This document shows, in pieces, positions 58,405 to 64,000 of a DNA stretch of 64,000 bases. Below the pieces are notes generated by a model. It was given only the letters and a program-made list of their open reading frames with translations. It ran no database searches and had not been told where the DNA came from. The translations under genes were made by a program, and so were the position numbers. Every line of letters begins with the position of its first letter. Position 1 is the first letter of the stretch. The DNA lies in the NCBI GenBank assembly GCA_050305935.1, contig JBNLGG010000004.1, forward strand, positions 1 through 64,000, given 5' to 3'. Source of the DNA: CAJXNP01 sp050305935 (lineage in GTDB: Bacteria > Bacteroidota > Bacteroidia > Cytophagales > Cyclobacteriaceae).

Positions 58405-58782
58405 TTATTTAACTGCTTTCTTCTTGTTAGCAACGGTTTTCCTCTTTCCTTTTCGGGTCCTGGAGTTATTCTTAGTCTTTTGTCCTCTAACTGGGAGACC
58501 TTTTCTATGTCTCAGTCCACGGTAGCATCCGATGTCCAAAAGTCTTTTGATGCTAAGTTGAATTTCCGATTTAAGTACACCTTCTACTTTGAAGTTTTCT
58601 GAAATAAGGGTACGGATGGCATTTGACTCGTCATCAGACCAGTCTTTTACTTTCTTGTCCCTGCTAATGCCCGCTTGATCAAGTATGAACTGAGCGCTGC
58701 TTTTTCCAATACCGAAGATGTAGGTAAGAGCGATTTCGCCCCTTTTATTGTCTGGAATATCAACTCCTGAAATCCTTGCCAT
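58405..58782 (-). CDS. rpsM: 30S ribosomal protein S13
   Basis: 125 residues. It begins MARISGVDIPDNKRGEIAL and has the helical tail GCYRGLRHRKGLPVRGQKTK that contacts tRNA and the subunit bridge. It lies between rpmJ (2 bases) and rpsK. Confidence 0.98.
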   Translation of the reverse strand: MARISGVDIPDNKRGEIALTYIFGIGKSSAQFILDQAGISRDKKVKDWSDDESNAIRTLISENFKVEGVLKSEIQLSIKRLLDIGCYRGLRHRKGLPVRGQKTKNNSRTRKGKRKTVANKKKAVK

Positions 58783-58784
58783 AA

Positions 58785-58901
58785 TTATCCTTGTCTTTGT
58801 TTAAACCGTGGATTCTTTTTATTAATAACATACACTTTGCCTTTCCGGCGAATGATTTTGCAATCACTACTACGCTTCTTAACAGATGTTTTAACTTTCA
58901 T
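58785..58901 (-). CDS. rpmJ: 50S ribosomal protein L36
   Basis: 38 residues, reading MKVKTSVKKRSSDCKIIRRK and ending NKKNPRFKQRQG. Only one cysteine is present, so this is the zinc-free form. It is between infA and rpsM, its usual place. Confidence 0.96.
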   Translation of the reverse strand: MKVKTSVKKRSSDCKIIRRKGKVYVINKKNPRFKQRQG

Positions 58902-58907
58902 CTTTAA

Positions 58908-59126
58908 CTATTTATATCTGTAGACAATTCTTCCTTTTGATAAGTCATAAGGTGACATTTCTAACTTAACCTTATCACCCGGTAAAATTTTAATGTAATT
59001 CATTCTCATCTTTCCTGAAATATGGGCTGTGACTTGATGACCATTTCCGAGTTCTACTCTGAACATTGCATTTGATAATGCCTCCACTATTGTACCGTCT
59101 TGCTCTATAGAACTTTGTTTTGCCAT
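58908..59126 (-). CDS. infA: translation initiation factor IF-1
   Basis: 72 residues, standard length, a single OB fold with GTIVEALSNAMFRVELGNGH near 10 and GKMRMNYIKILPGDKV near 39. It follows secY by one base. The map gene, found between secY and infA in some Bacteroidota, is absent here. Confidence 0.98.
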   Translation of the reverse strand: MAKQSSIEQDGTIVEALSNAMFRVELGNGHQVTAHISGKMRMNYIKILPGDKVKLEMSPYDLSKGRIVYRYK

Positions 59127-59127
59127 A

Positions 59128-60441
59128 TTATGCCACTGCGGCCTGAGAACGACCTTTTATTTTACCTGATTTCATTAAACCTTCGTAGTGCCTCATCAAC
59201 AAATAACTCTCGATCTGTTGAAGAGTGTCAAGAACTACGCCTACCATTATAAGCAAGCTCGTCCCTCCGTAGAATTGGGCAAAATTTGCTTCAACTCCTA
59301 GTTTATTTGCCATACCTGGAAATATTGCTACACCAGCAAGAAAAACAGATCCAGGAAGCGTAATTTTTGTCAATATACTATCTATAAATTCAGAGGTTGG
59401 CTTACCTGGCTTTATACCCGGAATAAAACCTCCATTTCTCTTCAAATCATCTGCAATCTGATTCGGATTTATTGTAATAGCCGTGTAGAAGAATGTAAAT
59501 ATTACAATCAGTAATCCTAATGTGATATTATATGCTAATGTGGTATAGTCCTGATATTGAATTCCAATACTTTGGAAAAATTCACTTTCTTGGAACAAAC
59601 CGGCTAATAGCCCTGGCACGAACATCAGAGATTGGGCGAAAATAATGGGCATAACCCCAGAAGAGTTCACCTTCATTGGTAAATACTGCCTTTGCCCACC
59701 ATACACTTTGTTGCCTACTACCTGTTTAGCATATTGAATCGGGATCTTTCTTACCGCCTGCGTCAAGGCTACTACTGCCATAATAACGAAGAACAGGGCA
59801 ACCATTTCGATGATAAATATAAGTGCACCATTTAACTCTCCTCTGTGCATCCATTCTGCAATGATCGCCCCAGGAAAACGGGAAATGATACCGATCATGA
59901 TCAGCATAGAAATACCGTTTCCAATTCCTTTGTCAGTGATTTTTTCTCCCAACCACATACAGAATATTGTTCCTGCGGTTAGAATTACCATAGAAGTAAA
60001 GGTGAATATGGCTTGGTTGCCTAATAAAATAGCTTTTGCATCAATACTGGAAATGTAGACTGTAGATTGAACCATGCAAATTGCGATGGTCAATACCCTA
60101 GTAATCTGGTTGATCTTTTTCCTACCAGATTCGCCTTCCTTCTGCATCTTCTGAAAATACGGCATCGCCACCGTAAGCAACTGAATGATAATGGATGCAG
60201 AAATGTATGGCATAATGCCTAAGCCAAAAATTGAGTAGTTGCTGAAAGCACCACCGAGAAAGTTGTCAAGCATTCCCATGAAGCCCTTAAATTCCTCGCC
60301 TACCATTTTTGGATTTACACCGGGCAGTACCACAAAAGAACCAAGACGAAAAACAATCAAAAAACCAGCGGTATTGATAATTCTATCTCTCAATTCTTCG
60401 ATAGAAAAAATATTCTTTATTGATGTAAAAAACTTTTTCAT
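59128..60441 (-). CDS. secY: protein translocase channel subunit SecY
   Basis: 437 residues with ten membrane helices. SecY forms the channel of the Sec translocon in the inner membrane. LGIMPYISASIIIQLL near 75 and GIGNGISMLIMIGI near 170 are SecY signatures; the C-terminal loop LMRHYEGLMKSGKIKGR contacts SecA and ribosomes. It follows rplO by one base. Confidence 0.98.
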   Translation of the reverse strand: MKKFFTSIKNIFSIEELRDRIINTAGFLIVFRLGSFVVLPGVNPKMVGEEFKGFMGMLDNFLGGAFSNYSIFGLGIMPYISASIIIQLLTVAMPYFQKMQKEGESGRKKINQITRVLTIAICMVQSTVYISSIDAKAILLGNQAIFTFTSMVILTAGTIFCMWLGEKITDKGIGNGISMLIMIGIISRFPGAIIAEWMHRGELNGALIFIIEMVALFFVIMAVVALTQAVRKIPIQYAKQVVGNKVYGGQRQYLPMKVNSSGVMPIIFAQSLMFVPGLLAGLFQESEFFQSIGIQYQDYTTLAYNITLGLLIVIFTFFYTAITINPNQIADDLKRNGGFIPGIKPGKPTSEFIDSILTKITLPGSVFLAGVAIFPGMANKLGVEANFAQFYGGTSLLIMVGVVLDTLQQIESYLLMRHYEGLMKSGKIKGRSQAAVA

Positions 60442-60442
60442 A

Positions 60443-60889
60443 TTAAAGCTTAGTTACAGTGCCTCCCGACTTTTCAATTGCTTCCTGAGCTGTTCTTGAA
60501 AAGGCGTGAACTGAAACATTTAATTTAGCTTTTACCTCTCCTCTTCCTAAAACTTTGACTTGGTCTCTTTTTCCTACAATACCGTTTTCCACCAGCGTCT
60601 CAACAGTAATATCAGAACCCTTTATTTTCTCAGATAGCTTCTGTAAATCATCAAGGTTTACTGCTTTAAAAGCAACACGGCCTGGGTTTTTAAACCCAAA
60701 TTTTGGCACTCTCCTTTGAAGAGGCATCTGACCACCTTCAAATCCTTTTTTCTGAGAATATCCAGACCGGGATTTTGCACCTTTATGACCTCGTGTAGAT
60801 GTTCCACCTCTTCCAGAACCTTGTCCACGTCCTACCCTCTTATCACTCTTTACAGATCCTTTTGCTGGCTTTAATGTATGTAATTTCAT
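60443..60889 (-). CDS. rplO: 50S ribosomal protein L15
   Basis: 148 residues. The glycine- and arginine-rich start (KRVGRGQGSGRGGTSTRGHK) penetrates 23S rRNA, and VKVLGRGEVKAKLNVSVHAF is the usual C-terminal pattern. It follows rpmD by four bases. Confidence 0.97.
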   Translation of the reverse strand: MKLHTLKPAKGSVKSDKRVGRGQGSGRGGTSTRGHKGAKSRSGYSQKKGFEGGQMPLQRRVPKFGFKNPGRVAFKAVNLDDLQKLSEKIKGSDITVETLVENGIVGKRDQVKVLGRGEVKAKLNVSVHAFSRTAQEAIEKSGGTVTKL

Positions 60890-60893
60890 TTTC

Positions 60894-61070
60894 TTACTTA
60901 CTTACAGAAACTAAATGTTTTACTTTATTAACCATACCGATGATCTGTGGGGTTTCTTCATGTTCCACAGTCTTATCGATCTTACCAAGTCCAAGAGCCT
61001 GAATTGTTAATTTTTGATCTTTCGGTCTCTTAATAGTGCTCTTTATCTGAGTAATTTTAATCTTAGCCAT
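60894..61070 (-). CDS. rpmD: 50S ribosomal protein L30
   Basis: 58 residues: MAKIKITQIKSTIKRPKDQK followed by LTIQALGLGKIDKTVEHEET and ending VKHLVSVSK. The pattern, length and place between rpsE and rplO identify L30. Confidence 0.96.
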   Translation of the reverse strand: MAKIKITQIKSTIKRPKDQKLTIQALGLGKIDKTVEHEETPQIIGMVNKVKHLVSVSK

Positions 61071-61072
61071 GA

Positions 61073-61591
61073 CTAACCGTTAAATACTTTTGTTAGAGAA
61101 ACGCCCCTTGTCTGGGCAATAGTGAATGCTTCACGTAACTTTGACAAACCATCAAAAGTAGCCTTCACTACGTTGTGCGGGTTAGACGAACCTTTTGATT
61201 TTGCCAATACGTCCTTTATTCCTGCGCTTTCTAGTACAGCCCTCATTGCACCTCCAGCGATTACACCTGTACCCGCAGCGGCTGGCTTCATCAATACAAA
61301 GCCACCACCAAATTTACCTATAACTTCGTGTGGCAGTGTGTTATTTTTAACCGGTACTTTTACCAGGTTTTTCTTAGCGTCATCAATTCCTTTAGTAATA
61401 GCATCTGTTACTTCATTGGCTTTACCAAGTCCGTACCCTACGACGCCATTTCCATTACCTACCACTACAATGGCCGAGAAGCTAAATCTACGTCCTCCTT
61501 TTACTACTTTTGCTACTCTCTTTATGGCAACAACTCTCTCTTTGAGTTCGATTTCGCTTGCTTTAATTGCTTTAATATTCTTCTGGGACAT
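61073..61591 (-). CDS. rpsE: 30S ribosomal protein S5
   Basis: 172 residues. The double-stranded RNA-binding part has KVVKGGRRFSFSAIVVVGNG near 30, and the second domain has AGTGVIAGGAMRAVLESAGI near 108. S5 contributes to decoding accuracy. It lies two bases before rpmD. Confidence 0.98.
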   Translation of the reverse strand: MSQKNIKAIKASEIELKERVVAIKRVAKVVKGGRRFSFSAIVVVGNGNGVVGYGLGKANEVTDAITKGIDDAKKNLVKVPVKNNTLPHEVIGKFGGGFVLMKPAAAGTGVIAGGAMRAVLESAGIKDVLAKSKGSSNPHNVVKATFDGLSKLREAFTIAQTRGVSLTKVFNG

Positions 61592-61597
61592 AACTTC

Positions 61598-61951
61598 TTA
61601 AAATTTTAAACCACCTTCCCTAAGACCGTCGGCCAAAGCCTTGACTACTCCATGGTATATATAACCAGATCTGTCAAAAACTACTTCTGTGCATCCTCCG
61701 GCTTTTGCCTTTTCAGCCAACATCATTCCAACCTGTTTAGACACAGCAATGGTGGCATTCTTAGATTTATCTACTTCCAATGAGGAGGCTGCAGCTATAG
61801 TTTGACCAAGATCATCGTTAATTACCTGGGCATAAACTGCTTTGTTACTTTTAAAAACAGATATCCTGGGACAGTCCTGTGTTCCACTTATTTTGGATCG
61901 GATCCCCCTTCTGATTTTAGTTCTTCTTAAAACTTTATTATTAGTAGCCAT
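61598..61951 (-). CDS. rplR: 50S ribosomal protein L18
   Basis: 117 residues. L18 binds 5S rRNA. RISVFKSNKAVYAQVINDD near 30 and FDRSGYIYHGVVKALADGLR near the end match the family. Confidence 0.97.
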   Translation of the reverse strand: MATNNKVLRRTKIRRGIRSKISGTQDCPRISVFKSNKAVYAQVINDDLGQTIAAASSLEVDKSKNATIAVSKQVGMMLAEKAKAGGCTEVVFDRSGYIYHGVVKALADGLREGGLKF

Positions 61952-61959
61952 AGTTAATC

Positions 61960-62511
61960 TTATTTCGCGGCAGTTTTACCAGCTTTTCTTCTTATTTGTT
62001 CGCCTACAAACCTGATACCCTTACCCTTATAAGGTTCAACTTTCCTTAACGACCTAATCTCTGCCGCAACATGACCTATCAATTGTTTGTCAATGCCTTC
62101 CAGGGTAACGATTGGGTTCTTTCCTTTGGCAGTTTCGGCGTTCACGCTTATTTCATCGGGCACCATAAAGAAAATATTGTGCGAGTAGCCAAGGTTCAAC
62201 TCAAGTACTTTTCCCTGAGTTGCTGCTTTGTAACCAACACCTACCAGCTCAAGCTGATGCTTAAACCCATTGTTTACACCTTCAATCATATTATTGATCA
62301 AAGCTCTGTATAAACCGTGTAGTGCCTTATGTCTCTTTTGTTCAGTAGGCCTTTCAACTGAAAGTACACCATCCTCTATTAACACTTTGAAGTCTGGATC
62401 CATTGACTGAACCAACTCACCTTTAGGTCCTTTCACTGTAACCGAGCCAGCCTTAACTTCAATAGTTACACCTTGAGGAATCTGTATTACTTTTTTTCCA
62501 ATTCTAGACAT
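61960..62511 (-). CDS. rplF: 50S ribosomal protein L6
   Basis: 183 residues, with the duplicated L6 fold: MSRIGKKVIQIPQGVTIEV at the start and EPYKGKGIRFVGEQIRRKAG near the end, the family signature. It lies eight bases before rplR. Confidence 0.98.
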   Translation of the reverse strand: MSRIGKKVIQIPQGVTIEVKAGSVTVKGPKGELVQSMDPDFKVLIEDGVLSVERPTEQKRHKALHGLYRALINNMIEGVNNGFKHQLELVGVGYKAATQGKVLELNLGYSHNIFFMVPDEISVNAETAKGKNPIVTLEGIDKQLIGHVAAEIRSLRKVEPYKGKGIRFVGEQIRRKAGKTAAK

Positions 62512-62521
62512 CTCAGTTCAA

Positions 62522-62917
62522 TTAATATACGTGACAAAGTACCTCACCACCAATATGTTCTTGTCTTGCCTGCTTATTTGTCATCACTCCTTTAGAAGTT
62601 GACAATATGGCTATTCCTAAACCATTTAACACCCTTGGCATTTTTTCTGCACTGGTATATTTTCTCAAACCTGGCGTACTAATCCTTTTAATATGCGAGA
62701 TCGCCGAGGTCCTGGTTTCAGGATGATATTTTAAAGCAATTTTTATTTGACCCTGAACACCTTCTGTTTCTTCAAATTTGTAATTCTGGATATACCCCTG
62801 GTCAAAAAGAACCTTGGTGATTTCCTTTTTTATTTTAGAAGAAGGCACAATAACAATTCTGTGTTTTGCTTTGATTGCGTTCCTAAGTCTTGTCAAAAAG
62901 TCTGCTATCGGATCCAT
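62522..62917 (-). CDS. rpsH: 30S ribosomal protein S8
   Basis: 131 residues, beginning MDPIADFLTRLRNAIKAKH and ending GGEVLCHVY, with the conserved GLGIAILSTSKGVMTNKQAR near 100. S8 binds 16S rRNA and, in some bacteria, its own operon mRNA. Confidence 0.98.
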   Translation of the reverse strand: MDPIADFLTRLRNAIKAKHRIVIVPSSKIKKEITKVLFDQGYIQNYKFEETEGVQGQIKIALKYHPETRTSAISHIKRISTPGLRKYTSAEKMPRVLNGLGIAILSTSKGVMTNKQARQEHIGGEVLCHVY

Positions 62918-62985
62918 TTTTTATATTTATTCTTTCAGTTTTGCAAACGGCCTGCAAAGATAGTAGAAAATTTACTATTATAAAA

Positions 62986-63255
62986 CTACCAACTTGCTTT
63001 TGTTAATCCTGGAATTTTGCCATCTCCAGCCATTTCTCTGAAGGTAACCCTGGAGATACCAAACTTCCTCATATAACCTTTAGGTCTTCCAGTTAATTTG
63101 CATCGGTTGTGCAACCTAACTGGCGAGGAATTTTTAGGTAGTTTATCAAGTCCTACCCAGTCACCACTTGCTTTTAACTCTGCTCGTTTGTTAGCATATT
63201 TAGCTACTAACCTCTCTCTTTTTCTTTCTCTGGCTTTTAAAGATGTCCTTGCCAT
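62986..63255 (-). CDS. rpsN: 30S ribosomal protein S14 (zinc-free form)
   Basis: 89 residues. RPKGYMRKFGISRVTFREMA near 58 is the S14 signature. The CxxC zinc pairs of short S14 are missing, so this is the long, C-minus type. Confidence 0.97.
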   Translation of the reverse strand: MARTSLKARERKRERLVAKYANKRAELKASGDWVGLDKLPKNSSPVRLHNRCKLTGRPKGYMRKFGISRVTFREMAGDGKIPGLTKASW

Positions 63256-63261
63256 ATTATT

Positions 63262-63816
63262 CTAGTTTTTATTGTTTGAAAAAGGTAAGCCAAATGCCTT
63301 CAGTAATTCAAGGCTTTCCTCATCAGTATTAGCTGTTGTCACTATGGTGATATTCATCCCAGATATCTTATTCACTTTGTCGATACTGATTTCCGGGAAA
63401 ATAATTTGCTCCTTCACTCCCAATGTGTAATTACCTCTACCGTCAAATCCCTTGTCATTTATTCCTCTAAAGTCCCTAACACGAGGTAGTGCTACCGAAG
63501 TAAGCCTATCAAGAAACTCATACATTTTGTTTCCTCTCAAGGTGACTTTCGCGCCAATAGGCATTTCCTCCCTCAACTTAAAATTTGAAATAGAATGCTT
63601 CGCTTTTGTAGCCACAGCTCTTTGACCAGTTATTGTTGTCAATTCCTCAACTCCCTGATCAACTAATTTCTTATCAGACACCGCATCTCCAATTCCCTTG
63701 TTGATAGCAATTTTAACTATCTTAGGTACCTGCATCACAGATTTATACTGAAATTTCTCCTTTAATGCCGGAACAACTTCGTTGAGATACTTATCTTTTA
63801 ATCTTGGATTAGCCAT
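63262..63816 (-). CDS. rplE: 50S ribosomal protein L5
   Basis: 184 residues. L5 binds 5S rRNA and P-site tRNA. VPKIVKIAINKGIGDAVSDK near 29 and RVRDFRGINDKGFDGRGNY near 112 are diagnostic. Its ATG overlaps the end of rplX by eight bases. Confidence 0.98.
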   Translation of the reverse strand: MANPRLKDKYLNEVVPALKEKFQYKSVMQVPKIVKIAINKGIGDAVSDKKLVDQGVEELTTITGQRAVATKAKHSISNFKLREEMPIGAKVTLRGNKMYEFLDRLTSVALPRVRDFRGINDKGFDGRGNYTLGVKEQIIFPEISIDKVNKISGMNITIVTTANTDEESLELLKAFGLPFSNNKN

Positions 63817-64000
63817 TTTTTATTACTTGACCTGTTTTCTTTGAATACCTTTGTAATTTACCAGACTCATCTTTCTTGCGACCAGTCCTGGTTGGCTCGC
63901 CGCTTGATGGATCTACGATCATCAAGTTGCTCAAATGAATTGCTGCCTCCGTCTTAGTAATTCCACCATTCGGATTTTGGGCTGAGGGTTTAGCATGTTT
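63809..64000 (-). CDS. rplX: 50S ribosomal protein L24, C-terminal part
   Basis: 63 residues are visible before the right edge, beginning KHAKPSAQNPNGGITKTEA and with MIVDPSSGEPTRTGRKKDES, a clear L24 pattern. The N-terminal KOW domain is outside the window. The stop lies inside the rplE start region (eight-base overlap), so rplX and rplE are translationally coupled. Confidence 0.95.
   Translation of the reverse strand, partial: KHAKPSAQNPNGGITKTEAAIHLSNLMIVDPSSGEPTRTGRKKDESGKLQRYSKKTGQVIKNG

Noticed and set aside
59126..59128. Missing map gene between secY and infA as a deletion
   Set aside because: Gene order here differs naturally among Bacteroidota, and the one-base junction looks intact.
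1..64000. CRISPR array, insertion sequence or prophage
   Set aside because: I found no regularly spaced repeats, transposase, integrase or phage structural genes in the window.

Overview
The window looks like chromosome from a Bacteroidota bacterium, most likely a free-living member of the order Cytophagales. Evidence for this includes TAnnTTTG promoter -7 boxes, few visible Shine-Dalgarno sequences, a type IX secretion C-terminal sorting domain, a TonB-dependent receptor paired with a DUF4249 lipoprotein, UMF1 and DUF983 proteins, C-minus forms of L36 and S14, and an L17 with a long acidic tail. Most of the sequence is ordinary core genome. The exact genus cannot be read from the sequence.

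Layout. 1-4770: the 5' part of a GH78 alpha-L-rhamnosidase gene, then a bifunctional L-fucose salvage gene (fkp) lying between an intact tRNA-Arg and a displaced 49-bp copy of that tRNA's 3' half, the signature of a small integrated island. 5000-10800: an outer-membrane-type protein, rpoN with a PAP2-like membrane protein, asnS, a tiny T9SS-sorted protein and a Crp/Fnr regulator. 10950-19080: a stand-alone HsdR-N nuclease-like protein, an SLC13/TrkA-C permease, a UMF1-type MFS protein, a four-gene ExbB/ExbD motor operon, tRNA-Ser, and ansA-tatD. 19090-23536: a compact five-gene operon (glycosyltransferase, small protein, ABC permease, SpoIIE-type phosphatase, polysaccharide deacetylase). 23599-28287: ruvC, HIT protein, greA, a TPR histidine kinase and a polyphosphate kinase 2.

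28288-34525 is a sulfur-metabolism module: a Tat-exported molybdoenzyme, an Fe-S subunit and an NrfD membrane subunit, followed by two YeeE/YedE sulfur-transporter halves and two exported rhodanese-like proteins that lack the catalytic cysteine. A decayed gene lies just upstream. 35201-37729 is a KDO (3-deoxy-D-manno-octulosonate) operon: kdsA, a transaldolase-family protein fused to the CBS pair normally found on arabinose-5-phosphate isomerase (KdsD), and a KdsC-like phosphatase. The aldolase sits where kdsD would be expected, which makes this the most novel candidate system here.

37970-52960: a second histidine kinase, DUF983, a DUF4249/TonB receptor pair, a 1000-residue membrane-TPR protein, gatC, plsC, a divergent serpin-like lipoprotein, a short-form leuA behind a probable attenuator, nnrD/nnrE and rarA. 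53165-64000: eno and carA, then the distal S10/spc/alpha ribosomal operon from rplQ back to a partial rplX at the right edge, including rpmJ and rpmD.

The most useful follow-ups are the transaldolase-CBS fusion in the KDO operon, the cysteine-less rhodaneses of the sulfur cluster, the tRNA-bounded fkp insert, the leuA leader and the serpin-like lipoprotein.
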